Notes: a model not told the origin generated them from the sequence alone. DNA of 33,327 nt from Clostridiales bacterium (GCA_022786965.1 JALFXH010000122.1:1-33327), one strand, 5' to 3'; shown: positions 24,962 through 33,061, counted from the first letter of the stretch. Translations and numbers: made by a program.

Positions 24962-25088
24962 TACGATTGTATACTGTTGGCAGTCAAGCGCAGAGTACCC
25001 TCAAGCCTGAAAAAAATGTGTCATACCTGCTGAGCAATGCACGGTTCAGTGAAAGACACTGCACTCTTTTCCAGTCGGGCGGCGTCAG

Positions 25089-26423
25089 TCACTTGCTTTT
25101 CAGCGCCTTGCGCTCAAACTTATCCCGGCTGAACCGCTCCAGGCTGGGCACCAGAATGATGCAGATCAGCGCCGCGGTGAAGCCGCCGTTGTACAGGCAG
25201 TAACCGCCGTGAAGGGTGGGCACGGAGGTCACCAGCAGGTAGTGCATCACTGCCGCCAGAAAGCCGTAGCGCCAGCCGTACTTGTCGGCGATGGGGCTGA
25301 GGCCATTGGCGTAGCACAATCCGACACAAATCGCCTGAGCGTTGACGGCGAAGGTGAAGGTGCCGCCCACCAGCGGGGAGATCATGCCGCACACCGTGGA
25401 GGCCACAATGTAGCCCAGCATAATGGGCCAGACGTTGCCGGGATGAGAGCCGGAGTTGCAGGTGGCGAGCATACAGAAGATGATGCCGAAGGTCACGCCG
25501 TTGAAGGAGGCGCCGATCAGGTTGTAGTAGCCCAGAATGAACAGGCCAAACACGCCCACGTTCATCAGGAACACGGGATTGCCGTAGGTGGAGGAGAAAT
25601 TGGTCACCAGCTCCGGGTCGATGATCAGCTGCCAATAGTCCTTGGGACGGCAGCCCAGCGCGAAGGCGATAAGTATGCAGGCGCCGAACAGAAGGATGCA
25701 GAAGGTATTCACCGTCAGCCGTGAGGCCACCTGCAGCTGAGCCGCGTCAGCGCCGGCGGGCAGGGCCACGCCCAGGGTCTTGAACAGGGTGGCGTTGAGG
25801 AAGAAGGCTGTCATACCCACGGGCAGGGCGGCAGAGTACAGGTCAAAGCCCTTATGAACCTTGGGGGAGTTGGCAAGGCCGGCGGGCAGGAAGAAGCCGA
25901 TGAAGAAGCCCACAGCCAGCGCGATCAGAATGCCCTCCAGATTGAAGCCGATGGCTTCCGCGTTGGGGTAGCGGATCATCAGGTCCGTAATCAGGGGCGC
26001 GATGCCGGTGGAGAAGAGCATGGCGTTGACATTGGCGCCGAACTTCTCCTTTTTCACGACGCAGTAGATCATCACGCCGAAAATAGTGGGCCAGACGTTC
26101 AGAATGTTAATGCCCCAGGAGCCAAAGCCCAGGGTCAGCACGAAGGCCAGTGTGGATACATTGGTAGGTGTGGCCTTGAAAACGATGTACAGCAGCAGGC
26201 AGATCAGGCCTACCAGACCCATGTTCAGGAAGGTGGCGGAGTAGCCGCCGATGAAGAAGTAGTTGGTGCTCAGCTTACTGGGCTGGCTGAGAATCTGCCA
26301 CAGGCCGGTAAGCATACTTGCCCGGTCGGGCATAATCACAGCGGCGATGAGAAACGCGGCGGTGAAAAAGGCGAAAAACAGCTTCAGAAATTCGCCTTCG
26401 CTCATGGAACGGATCTTTTTCAT
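25089..26423 (-). CDS. DUF1576-like polytopic membrane protein under a ZTP riboswitch
   Basis: 444 aa, with about eleven or twelve hydrophobic segments from residue 14 to near the C-terminus. It resembles the uncharacterised DUF1576 family, from memory. Two halves carry similar Gly/Asn-rich segments (SWGINILNVWPTIFG and NSGSHPGNVWPIMLG), which suggests an internal duplication as in many transporters. Start taken at 26423 (MKKIRS) with AGAGGTG upstream; the GTG at 26432 lacks a ribosome site. A complete ZTP riboswitch with terminator lies directly upstream, so expression should rise when ZMP/ZTP accumulates, that is, when 10-formyl-THF for purine synthesis is short. A role in moving a purine, folate or one-carbon compound is my inference; no substrate can be read. 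Confidence 0.7.
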   Translation of the reverse strand: MKKIRSMSEGEFLKLFFAFFTAAFLIAAVIMPDRASMLTGLWQILSQPSKLSTNYFFIGGYSATFLNMGLVGLICLLLYIVFKATPTNVSTLAFVLTLGFGSWGINILNVWPTIFGVMIYCVVKKEKFGANVNAMLFSTGIAPLITDLMIRYPNAEAIGFNLEGILIALAVGFFIGFFLPAGLANSPKVHKGFDLYSAALPVGMTAFFLNATLFKTLGVALPAGADAAQLQVASRLTVNTFCILLFGACILIAFALGCRPKDYWQLIIDPELVTNFSSTYGNPVFLMNVGVFGLFILGYYNLIGASFNGVTFGIIFCMLATCNSGSHPGNVWPIMLGYIVASTVCGMISPLVGGTFTFAVNAQAICVGLCYANGLSPIADKYGWRYGFLAAVMHYLLVTSVPTLHGGYCLYNGGFTAALICIILVPSLERFSRDKFERKALKSK

Positions 26424-26465
26424 GGAAAACACCTCTGTTTACTTATTTCTGAGGCTGAAAAACCG

Positions 26466-26568
26466 AAAAAGGGCAATCCAGCCTCAAACTGAATTGCCCA
26501 GACGGTCGGCATCTTTTCCTCCACACTCCACCGCGGTAAACCGCGCAACCCGTCAGTCATGTAAGAGG
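26466..26568 (-). ncRNA. ZTP (pfl) riboswitch controlling the DUF1576-like gene
   Basis: On the minus strand: P1 strand CCTC (26568-26565), conserved TGACTGACGG, hairpin CGCGG-TTTA-CCGCG, GTGGAG, P1 closing GGAGG, then the conserved block TGCCGACCGTCTGGGCA (down to 26495). The GGGCA of this block also forms the base of a terminator: GGGCAAT/ATTGCCC (26499-26493 with 26477-26471) followed by five T (26470-26466). Ligand binding would therefore prevent termination and switch the gene on. The core block is identical to that of the riboswitch before purE. Confidence 0.9.
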
Positions 26569-26576
26569 TCATGTAC

Positions 26577-26605
26577 ATTGTACGAAAGCTTCATCCGTTT
26601 GTCAA
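26577..26605 (-). promoter_or_regulatory. Promoter of the DUF1576-like transcript
   Basis: Minus strand TTGACA (26605-26600), 17-bp spacer, TACAAT (26582-26577). Transcription would begin near 26570, just before the riboswitch P1 stem. Confidence 0.85.
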
Positions 26606-26696
26606 TTGGTACTTTCCATATAAAAGTATTTTTACCTTTTGGCACTTTTAACATGGCGGCGGTACAAAAGCTGTCGGAAATTGTCTGAATACCGCC

Positions 26697-26725
26697 TTGA
26701 CGCCTTTTTTTGCCCGTGATATAAT
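26697..26725 (+). promoter_or_regulatory. Promoter of the purine operon
   Basis: TTGACG (26697-26702), 17-bp spacer, TATAAT (26720-26725). An inverted repeat GGCGGTA (26658-26664) / TACCGCC (26690-26696) abuts the -35 box and could be an operator. Confidence 0.88.
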
Positions 26726-26744
26726 TTTGTTGTAAAGAGAGAAA

Positions 26745-26856
26745 CCCTTATGACTGACGGATTCGTGGAGCACCACATGGAGTAAGGGCATATGTTTTTT
26801 GCCGACCGTCTGGGCACACTTTTCCTGAGATTTTAGGAGAAAGTGCGCCCTTTTTT
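26745..26856 (+). ncRNA. ZTP (pfl) riboswitch controlling the purine operon
   Basis: P1 CCCTTA (26745-26750) pairs with TAAGGG (26783-26788). Between them lie the conserved TGACTGACGG (26751-26760) and a GTGG-AGCA-CCAC hairpin (26765-26776) followed by ATGGAG. The conserved block GCCGACCGTCTGGGCA (26801-26816) follows; ACGG and CCGT can form the pseudoknot. The terminator starts with the GGGCA of this block: 26812-26826 pairs with 26835-26850, then six T. Known ZTP switches turn genes on when ZMP/ZTP is bound. Here that would induce purE-purF-purM-purN-purO-purJ-purD when AICAR piles up. Confidence 0.94.
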
Positions 26857-26878
26857 GTTGCAGTATTGGAGGTAACAC

Positions 26879-27373
26879 ATGAAAAAAGTTGGAATTGTCA
26901 TGGGCAGTGACAGTGATCTGCCTATCCTGCGCAAGGCCATGGACACCCTGGATTCTCTGGAGATTCCCTACGAGTGCCACATCTATTCCGCCCACCGCAC
27001 CCCGGAGGAGGCCCGGCAGTTCGCCCTGAACGCCCGGAAAAACGGCTTCGGCGCCATCATTGCCGCCGCCGGTATGGCCGCCCACCTGGCTGGCGCCATT
27101 GCTGCCAACACCACATTGCCCGTAATCGGCATTCCCTGTAAGGGTGCCTGTCTCGACGGCATTGACGCACTTCTTTCCACCGTTATGATGCCCTCCGGAA
27201 TTCCGGTGGCCACCGTAGCCATCAACGGAGGCGTGAATGCCGCTTTGTTATGCGCCCAGATCATTGCCGTGGAGGACGCCGACCTTGCCGCCCGTCTGGA
27301 CGCCAAACGGGCCGCCGACGCCGCCAAGGTTCTCGAAAAGGACGCCGCGCTGACTGCGGAGCTGAATAAGTAA
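26879..27373 (+). CDS. purE: N5-carboxyaminoimidazole ribonucleotide mutase / AIR carboxylase
   Basis: 164 aa, usual length. Acts in the carboxylation of AIR to CAIR. Signature motifs: GSDSD (9-13), SAHRTP (37-42) and AAGMAAHLAG (63-72), with the later MPSGIPVATVAING segment. No purK lies next to it in the window, so whether it works as class I with a distant PurK or as a class II AIR carboxylase is open. First gene of the operon, with GGAGG upstream and a ZTP riboswitch leader. A palindromic repeat begins 7 nt after its stop. Confidence 0.95.
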   Translation: MKKVGIVMGSDSDLPILRKAMDTLDSLEIPYECHIYSAHRTPEEARQFALNARKNGFGAIIAAAGMAAHLAGAIAANTTLPVIGIPCKGACLDGIDALLSTVMMPSGIPVATVAINGGVNAALLCAQIIAVEDADLAARLDAKRAADAAKVLEKDAALTAELNK

Positions 27374-27379
27374 AACCTG

Positions 27380-27494
27380 TGTCATCCTGAGCGAGCGAAG
27401 CGAGTCGAAGGATCTACGCATTTTCCATGATACCGAGCGAAACTCAGTGAAAAGATCCTTCGACTGCGCGCTTCGCGCTCCGCTCAGGATGACA
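27380..27494. repeat. 115-bp palindromic repeat after purE
   Basis: Terminal inverted repeats TGTCATCCTGAGCG (27380-27393) and CGCTCAGGATGACA (27481-27494), with inner TCGAAGGATCT / AGATCCTTCGA arms. A common type of bacterial intergenic palindrome. It lies between purE and purF and may affect read-through or mRNA decay. Confidence 0.8.
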
Positions 27495-27514
27495 ACAGAT
27501 CAGTTTACGCACCC

Positions 27515-27658
27515 CACAGGGATTGGTCCCCCTGTGAATTCCATAAACCGCTTTCTTTGGCAGCTATGAAAGAAGCGGGGAGCCGGAATCATCGCTTGCC
27601 AGCGAGATTCCACAGGCTTCGCGGCGTAGGAGAGGGGAAAAGTCCCTCCCCTGCGTTG
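27515..27658 (+). other. Chain of four hairpins upstream of purF (candidate structured RNA)
   Basis: CACAGGG/CCCTGTG (27515-27536); CCGCTTTCTT/AAAGAAGCGG (27548-27578, with a wobble and a mismatch); GGAATC-A-TCGCT, loop TGCC, AGCGA-GATTCC (27585-27611, 11 bp with one bulge); and a 16-bp stem at 27623-27658 with wobbles. CCTGTG near 27531 can also pair with CACAGG near 27611. There is no ORF. It could be a leader RNA, a processing element or another dispersed repeat; no known riboswitch core was recognised. With the preceding repeat it fills the 350-bp purE-purF gap. Confidence 0.5.
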
Positions 27659-27723
27659 CTGTTTTCCAAGTATTCCCTACATATGATTATTGTTCGTTAT
27701 TTTACTTCAAGGAGGATTCCAAA

Positions 27724-29145
27724 ATGGGTGGTTTCTTCGGGGCTGTGTCCCGTAAAAGCTGCAAGTACGATGTATTCTTCGGCACGGACTATCATTCCCA
27801 CTTAGGCACCAAGCGAGGCGGTCTGGCCTTCTACGACCCGGAAAAGGGCTTCCAGCGCCAGATTCACAACATCGAGAACACCCCCTTCCGCACCAAGTTT
27901 GAAGGCGACCTGACAAAATTCGAGGGCAGCTATGGCATCGGCTGCATCTCCGACACCGATCCCCAGCCCCTGCTGGTGCGCAGCCACCTGGGGCTCTTCG
28001 CCATCTCCACCGTGGGCATCATCACCAATGCCGAGGAGCTGGTGGAGAAGACCTTCTCCGGCCCGGGGCACCAGTTCATGGCCATGTCCTCCGGCGCGGT
28101 CAATGCCACGGAGCTGACCGCCGCCCTCATCAACCGCTGTGACAATCTGGTGGACGGCATCCGCTATGCCCAGTCCGCCATCCAGGGCTCCTGCACCATC
28201 CTGATTCTGAAATCCGACGGTCTCATCGCCGCCCGGGACCAGATGGGACGTCTGCCCATCGTCATCGGCAAGAGCGAAAACGGTTACTGCGCCGCCATGG
28301 AATCCTTCGCTTGCCAGAAGCTGGGCTACCAGCCCTGCTACAACCTGGGCCCCGGCGAGATCGTTCAGGTGACCCCCGAGGGCTATACCCAGCTTTCCGC
28401 TCCCGGCGAGAAGATGCGGATCTGCGCTTTCCTATGGAGCTACTACGGCTACCCCAACTCCAACTACGAGGGGGTCAACGTGGAGGTCATGCGCAACCGC
28501 AACGGCGAGATCATGGCCAGAAACGAAGAGCAAAACGGCACCATGCCCGACGTTGACTACGTTGCCGGTGTGCCGGACTCCGGCCTGCCCCACGGCATCG
28601 GCTACGCCAACTATTCCCACAAAACCTTCGCCCGGCCCTTCGTCAAGTACACCCCCACCTGGGCGCGGTCCTTCATGCCCTCCAATCAGGAGATGCGCAA
28701 TCTGGTGGCGGAAATGAAGCAGATTCCCGTGCCGGAACTGATCGAGGGCAAGAAGCTGCTGCTGGTGGACGACTCCATCGTCCGGGGCACCCAGCTGCGG
28801 GAGACCGTGGATTTCCTGTACAAGAGCGGCGCCAAGGAAGTACACATGCGCTCCGCCTGCCCGCCCATTATGTACGGCTGCAAGTACCTGAACTTCTCCA
28901 GCAGCAAGTCCGAAATGGAGCTGCTGACCCGCAAGACCATTCAGGATCTGGAGGGCGCGGTGGGCCAGCAGCACCTTGCCGAGTACGCCGACCCCAACAC
29001 CGAGCGTGGCAAGGCCATGCTGGATGCCATCTGCAAGGAAATGGGCTTCGACTCTCTGGGCTATCAGTCTCTGGACGGATTGCTGGAAGCCATCGGTCTT
29101 GACCGGGACAAGGTCTGCACCTACTGCTGGACAGGAAACGAGTGA
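27724..29145 (+). CDS. purF: PurF-like amidophosphoribosyltransferase lacking the catalytic N-terminal cysteine
   Basis: 473 aa. By family it would make 5-phosphoribosylamine from PRPP, the first step of purine synthesis. N-terminal class II glutaminase fold (1-230), then a PRPP-transferase domain with LLLVDDSIVRGTQ (345-357). Canonical PurF exposes Cys as residue 1 (C-G-x-x-G); here the start is MGGFFG, so the nucleophile is replaced by Gly. AAGGAGG lies 8 nt before this ATG, so a missed start is unlikely. Four cysteines matching the Fe-S ligands of Bacillus-type PurF remain: C234 (RICAF), C386 (YGCKY), C465 and C468 (CTYC). It may use free ammonia or an external glutaminase, or have another role. 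Similar Cys-less homologues occur in Bacteroides, from memory. Confidence 0.85.
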   Translation: MGGFFGAVSRKSCKYDVFFGTDYHSHLGTKRGGLAFYDPEKGFQRQIHNIENTPFRTKFEGDLTKFEGSYGIGCISDTDPQPLLVRSHLGLFAISTVGIITNAEELVEKTFSGPGHQFMAMSSGAVNATELTAALINRCDNLVDGIRYAQSAIQGSCTILILKSDGLIAARDQMGRLPIVIGKSENGYCAAMESFACQKLGYQPCYNLGPGEIVQVTPEGYTQLSAPGEKMRICAFLWSYYGYPNSNYEGVNVEVMRNRNGEIMARNEEQNGTMPDVDYVAGVPDSGLPHGIGYANYSHKTFARPFVKYTPTWARSFMPSNQEMRNLVAEMKQIPVPELIEGKKLLLVDDSIVRGTQLRETVDFLYKSGAKEVHMRSACPPIMYGCKYLNFSSSKSEMELLTRKTIQDLEGAVGQQHLAEYADPNTERGKAMLDAICKEMGFDSLGYQSLDGLLEAIGLDRDKVCTYCWTGNE

Positions 29146-29238
29146 GCAGGGCTCACACCCAATGCGTGACGAACCCTGTCAGTAGTCGTTACACCATTGG
29201 GCACCGCTCGATTCGTTACTGCCGTGTGATAGGCCGAG

Positions 29239-29315
29239 CGTAGGGCGGGGGCTTGCCCCCGCCATCTGCGAAGCAGCATTCGTCTGACACGGCGGGGGCA
29301 AGCCCCCGCCCTACG
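29239..29315. repeat. Dispersed palindromic repeat (GTAGGGCGGGG family), copy 2
   Basis: CGTAGGGCGGGGGCTTGCCC (29239 on) and its inverted partner ending GCCCCCGCCCTACG (29291-29315) surround 27 bp. Each half is itself palindromic. Located between purF and purM (gap of 200 bp, otherwise empty). Confidence 0.8.
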
Positions 29316-29345
29316 ATAGAAACATAAGCGTAAAGGAGCGTTACT

Positions 29346-30401
29346 ATGGATCACAAAAATTCCTTCTCCGCCAGCTACGCCGCTGCCGGCGTGGACATCA
29401 CCGCCGGCTACAAGGCGGTGGAGCTGATGAAAAAGCACGTTGCCCGCACCCGCAATGAAGGCTGCCTCGACGATGTGGGCGGCTTTGGCGGCTGCTTTGG
29501 TCTGCCCATCGCGGGCATGGAGGAGCCGGTGCTGGTCTCCGGCACCGACGGCTGCGGCACCAAGGTGAAGCTGGCGATCCTCATGGACAAGCACGACACC
29601 ATCGGCATCGACTGCGTTGCCATGTGCGTCAACGACATTATCTGCGTGGGCGCAAAGCCCCTGTTCTTCCTGGACTACATCGCCTGCGGCAAGAACGTGC
29701 CCGAAAAAATCGCCGAGATCGTAGGCGGCGTGGCTGAGGGCTGCGTCCAGTCCGGCGCGGCTCTGATCGGCGGCGAGACTGCCGAGCACCCCGGCCTGAT
29801 GCCCGTGGACGAGTACGATCTGGCAGGCTTCGCCGTGGGCATCGTGGACAAGAAAAAGATCATCGACAACACCCGGATGAAGGCGGGGGATGTGGTCATT
29901 GCCCTGCCCTCCACCGGTATTCATTCCAACGGTTTCTCCCTGTGCCGGAAGGTGTTTGATATTGATAACAATAACCCCCAGCTGTATGTCCCCCGGGAGG
30001 AGCTGGGCGGCAAGACCATTGCGGAAGGCCTGCTGGTTCCCACCAAAATTTATGTAAAGCCCGTGCTGGCGCTGCTGGAGCAGGTGGATGTCAAGGGCAT
30101 CAGCCACATCACCGGCGGCGGCTTCTACGAGAACATTCCCCGCTCCATCCCCGACGGCCTGTGCGCGAAAATTGACAAGTCCAAGGTCAAGGTTCTGCCC
30201 ATCTTCGATGTGATTGCAAAATGGGGCAACATCCCCGAGCGGGATATGTTCAACACCTACAACATGGGCGTGGGTATGAGCATTGTGGTGCCTGCCGCCG
30301 AGGAAGCCAAGGCCATCGAGATTCTGAAAGCAAACGGCGTGGATGCCTACACCATCGGCACCATCGTGGAAAACGCAGAAGAAAAGGTGATTCTGGCGTG
30401 A
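29346..30401 (+). CDS. purM: Phosphoribosylformylglycinamidine cyclo-ligase (AIR synthetase)
   Basis: 351 aa, normal length. Closes FGAM to AIR using ATP. PurM features: DVGGFGG (43-49), SGTDGCGTK (65-73), the GGETAEHPG segment, the [11 protein letters not shown] loop and [12 protein letters not shown] in the C-terminal domain. AAAGGAG precedes the ATG. Its stop overlaps the GTG start of purN by 3 nt, indicating coupling. Confidence 0.97.
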   Translation: MDHKNSFSASYAAAGVDITAGYKAVELMKKHVARTRNEGCLDDVGGFGGCFGLPIAGMEEPVLVSGTDGCGTKVKLAILMDKHDTIGIDCVAMCVNDIICVGAKPLFFLDYIACGKNVPEKIAEIVGGVAEGCVQSGAALIGGETAEHPGLMPVDEYDLAGFAVGIVDKKKIIDNTRMKAGDVVIALPSTGIHSNGFSLCRKVFDIDNNNPQLYVPREELGGKTIAEGLLVPTKIYVKPVLALLEQVDVKGISHITGGGFYENIPRSIPDGLCAKIDKSKVKVLPIFDVIAKWGNIPERDMFNTYNMGVGMSIVVPAAEEAKAIEILKANGVDAYTIGTIVENAEEKVILA

Positions 30402-30994
30402 AGACCAAAATCGCGGTGCTGGTCTCCGGCGGCGGCACCAATTTGCAGGCCCTGATTGACGCCCAGGGAAGCGTGTTAACCAGCGGCGAAATCGCGCTGG
30501 TTGTGGCGAATAACGCAAACGCCTACGCCCTGGAGCGGGCAAAAAAAGCCAATATTCCCACTGCCGTGGTGCTGAAAAAGGAGTGCGGCTCCCAGGAAAC
30601 CTTTGAGGAAAAGCTGAAAGGAATCCTGACGGAGCACGGAATTGAAGTCATCATTCTGGCGGGCTTCATGACCATCCTGACGGAAAAGTTCACGTCCTGC
30701 TATCCCAAGCGGATTCTGAATGTCCACCCCTCCCTGATTCCTTCCTTCTGCGGGGAGGGCTTCTACGGCCTGCGGGTGCATGAAGCGGCCCTTTCCTACG
30801 GCGTGAAGGTGACGGGGGCTACCGTGCACTTTGTCAACGAAATCCCCGACGGCGGCGAGATCATCGCTCAGAAAGCCGTCTACATTGAACCCGGCGATAC
30901 CCCGGAAACCTTACAGCGCCGGGTCATGGAGCAAGCCGAGTGGATATTGCTCCCTCAGGCGGCGGAGACCGTCTGCGCCGGACTGCAAAAATAA
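30398..30994 (+). CDS. purN: Phosphoribosylglycinamide formyltransferase
   Basis: 198 aa. Transfers formyl from 10-formyl-THF to GAR. Starts with GTG at 30398, overlapping the purM stop (GTGA); the frame is open further upstream, but that part only shadows purM. Motifs: [13 protein letters not shown] (8-20) and catalytic N108, H110 in [12 protein letters not shown] and D151 in [11 protein letters not shown]. It depends on the same folate cofactor as PurJ, in keeping with the ZTP riboswitch on the operon. Confidence 0.96.
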   Translation: MKTKIAVLVSGGGTNLQALIDAQGSVLTSGEIALVVANNANAYALERAKKANIPTAVVLKKECGSQETFEEKLKGILTEHGIEVIILAGFMTILTEKFTSCYPKRILNVHPSLIPSFCGEGFYGLRVHEAALSYGVKVTGATVHFVNEIPDGGEIIAQKAVYIEPGDTPETLQRRVMEQAEWILLPQAAETVCAGLQK

Positions 30995-31007
30995 TGGAGG
31001 CATTTCT

Positions 31008-31721
31008 ATGAACGTCTATGAAACCAAAACCATGGCGGAGCGTCTTTCTGGCAACACCTACCCCGGCCGGGGCATTGTGCTGGGCGTGACCCCTGACGGC
31101 AGCAAAGCCGTTGCCGCCTATTTCATTATGGGACGCAGCGTCAACTCCCGGAACCGAGTCTTTATCCAGGAGCCGGACGGCATCCGCACCGAAGCCCACG
31201 ATCCTTCCCTGATGAAGGACCCCCACCTGATTATCTATCACCCTGTCCGGGAAGCCGGCTGCGGCCTGATCGTCACCAACGGCGACCAGACCGACACCAT
31301 CTGGGAATTCCTTGCCAAGGGCGAGAGCTGGGAAGCCGCCCTGCGGACCCGGCAGTTTGAGGACGACGGCCCCAACTGGACCCCCCGGATTTCCGGCATT
31401 CAGGCATTTGACGGCAGCTATAAAATGTCCATCCTAAAATCGGCTGACCCCGAGGGCAATGGCTGCGCCCGGTTCTTCTATGAGTACCCCGCCACTGCCG
31501 GTCTGGGCCATTTCCTGCACACTTACGTCTGCGACGGCAATCCCGTGATTCCCACCTTCCAGGGAGAGCCGGAGCGGGTCAGCATCCCTGCTGATATCGA
31601 CGCCTTCACCGCCGAGTTGTGGGAGAATCTGAACGAAGACAACAAGATTTCCCTGTTCGTCCGCTACACCGATCTGGAAACTGGCAAGCACGAGCAGCGG
31701 ATCATCAACAAGCATCAGTAA
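31008..31721 (+). CDS. purO: IMP cyclohydrolase, PurO type
   Basis: 237 aa. Closes FAICAR to IMP, the final step of purine synthesis. Resembles the archaeal-type PurO family: LSGNTYPGRGIVLGVTPDG near the N-terminus, AYFIMGRSVNSRNRVF (37-52), and YHPVREAG. It is unrelated to the MGS-like cyclohydrolase domain of PurH, which is missing from the next gene. The ATG has ATGGAGG 8 nt upstream. It follows purN by 13 nt and is followed by a GTAGGGG repeat. Confidence 0.9.
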   Translation: MNVYETKTMAERLSGNTYPGRGIVLGVTPDGSKAVAAYFIMGRSVNSRNRVFIQEPDGIRTEAHDPSLMKDPHLIIYHPVREAGCGLIVTNGDQTDTIWEFLAKGESWEAALRTRQFEDDGPNWTPRISGIQAFDGSYKMSILKSADPEGNGCARFFYEYPATAGLGHFLHTYVCDGNPVIPTFQGEPERVSIPADIDAFTAELWENLNEDNKISLFVRYTDLETGKHEQRIINKHQ

Positions 31722-31729
31722 TTTACGAC

Positions 31730-31840
31730 CGTAGGGGACGGCCTCTGGACGTCCCGGCAGTACACGGCTGCGAATGCGCCGAAGCCCAGCGCGAAAAGGG
31801 ATTTCCTACCGCCGGGGCGTCGAGGACGCCGCCCCCTACG
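31730..31840. repeat. Dispersed palindromic repeat (GTAGGGG family), copy 3
   Basis: CGTAGGGGACGGC at 31730 and GACGCCGCCCCCTACG at 31825-31840 form inverted ends, each with an inner short palindrome (GGACG/CGTCC; GGCGTC/GACGCC). Located between purO and purJ. It is more diverged from the other three copies. Confidence 0.65.
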
Positions 31841-31859
31841 ACGTTCATGGAGGATAAAA

Positions 31860-33044
31860 ATGAACGAATTTGCACTGAAATACGGCTGCAACCCCCACCA
31901 GAAGCCCTCCCGCATTTACATGGCGGACGGCTCCGACCTGCCCATCACCATCCTCAACGGCCGTCCCGGCTATATTAACTTCCTGGACGCTCTGAACTCC
32001 TGGCAGCTGGTGAAGGAATTGAAGGAGGCCACCGGAATGGTGGCGGTCACCTCCTTCAAGCACGTCTCCCCCACCTCCGCCGCCGTGGGCAAGCCTCTGA
32101 GCGATACGCTCAAGAAAGCCTGCTTCGTGGACGATGTGCCCGAGCTGGATGAAAGCCCTCTGGCCTGCGCCTACGCCCGTGCCCGGGGCACCGACCGGAT
32201 GTGCTCCTTCGGCGACTGGGTGGCCCTCAGCGACGTCTGCGATGCTACCACCGCAAAGCTCATTGCCCGGGAGGTCTCCGACGGCGTCATTGCCCCCGGC
32301 TACACCGAGGAAGCGCTGGAAATTCTGAAACAGAAGCGCAAGGGCAGCTACAACGTGGTGGCCATCGACCCCAACTACGTCCCTGCCGAGCAGGAGACCA
32401 AGCAGGTCTTCGGCATCACCTTCCAGCAGGGCCGGAACAACTTTAAGATTAACGCCGAGCTGCTCCAGAACATCGTCACTGAGAACAAGGAACTGCCCGA
32501 ATCCGCCAAAATCGACCTGATTGTGGCGCTGATTACTCTGAAATATACCCAGTCCAATTCCGTCTGTTTTGCCTATGATGGGCAGGCCGTAGGCGTGGGC
32601 GCGGGCCAGCAGTCCCGAATCCACTGCACCCGTCTGGCCGGCTCCAAGGCTGACACCTTCTTCCTGCGCCAGCATCCCAAGACGTTAGCGCTGCCCTTCC
32701 GCCCCGATTTGGGCCGCCCCAACCGGGACAACGTCATTGACGGCTACATCAACGGCAACGAGGAGGATGTCTGCGCCGAGGGTATCTGGCAGAATTACTT
32801 CACCCGCCAGCCGGAGCGCCTGACCGCCCAGGACAAGCGGGCATACCTGGACGGCATCACCGGCGTGGCCCTGGGCTCCGACGCCTTCTTCCCCTTCGCC
32901 GACAACATCAAGCGGGCCAAGGCCTCCGGCGTCAGCTACATCGCCGAGCCCGGCGGCTCCATCCGGGATGACCTGGTCATCGAAGAGTGCGACAAGAACG
33001 GCATCGTCATGGCCTTCACCGGTATGCGGCTGTTCCAACATTGA
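31860..33044 (+). CDS. purJ: AICAR formyltransferase (stand-alone, PurH C-terminal domain homologue)
   Basis: 394 aa. Formylates AICAR (ZMP) to FAICAR with 10-formyl-THF. It corresponds to the AICARFT part of bifunctional PurH only: LKYGCNPHQKPS (6-17), the K67-H68 pair in SFKHVSP, SNSVCFAYDGQAVGVGAGQQ with the R-x-H and C-x-R-L that follow, and the closing GIVMAFTGMRLFQH. The cyclohydrolase activity is supplied by the adjacent PurO. Its substrate is the ligand precursor sensed by the operon's ZTP riboswitch, so the enzyme sits in a direct feedback loop. GGAGG-like GGAGGAT precedes the ATG. Confidence 0.95.
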   Translation: MNEFALKYGCNPHQKPSRIYMADGSDLPITILNGRPGYINFLDALNSWQLVKELKEATGMVAVTSFKHVSPTSAAVGKPLSDTLKKACFVDDVPELDESPLACAYARARGTDRMCSFGDWVALSDVCDATTAKLIAREVSDGVIAPGYTEEALEILKQKRKGSYNVVAIDPNYVPAEQETKQVFGITFQQGRNNFKINAELLQNIVTENKELPESAKIDLIVALITLKYTQSNSVCFAYDGQAVGVGAGQQSRIHCTRLAGSKADTFFLRQHPKTLALPFRPDLGRPNRDNVIDGYINGNEEDVCAEGIWQNYFTRQPERLTAQDKRAYLDGITGVALGSDAFFPFADNIKRAKASGVSYIAEPGGSIRDDLVIEECDKNGIVMAFTGMRLFQH

Positions 33045-33061
33045 TCGTTGATAGACGCCTC

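Larger units (their letters stand above)
24709..25088. other. Intergenic region with a dispersed repeat and a terminator
   Basis: No gene. It holds the prfC leader/promoter region (no convincing consensus promoter), an inverted copy of the two-module repeat (24832-24878), a stem GGGTCT/AGACCC around a GCTGCG/CGCAGC hairpin (24857-24902), and the terminator at 24925-24961. From 24962 to 25088 I see nothing recognisable. Confidence 0.55.

Noticed and set aside
24709..25088. Riboswitch or small RNA in the prfC/DUF1576 gap
   Set aside because: The hairpins there are explained by a dispersed repeat and a terminator; no conserved aptamer core seen.
11463..27494. CRISPR array suspected from the many short palindromes
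   Set aside because: Repeats are not regularly spaced, have no uniform spacers and no cas genes are nearby.
30221..30397. N-terminal extension of PurN to 30221
   Set aside because: This part lies inside purM in another frame; the GTG overlapping the purM stop gives the normal PurN N-terminus.
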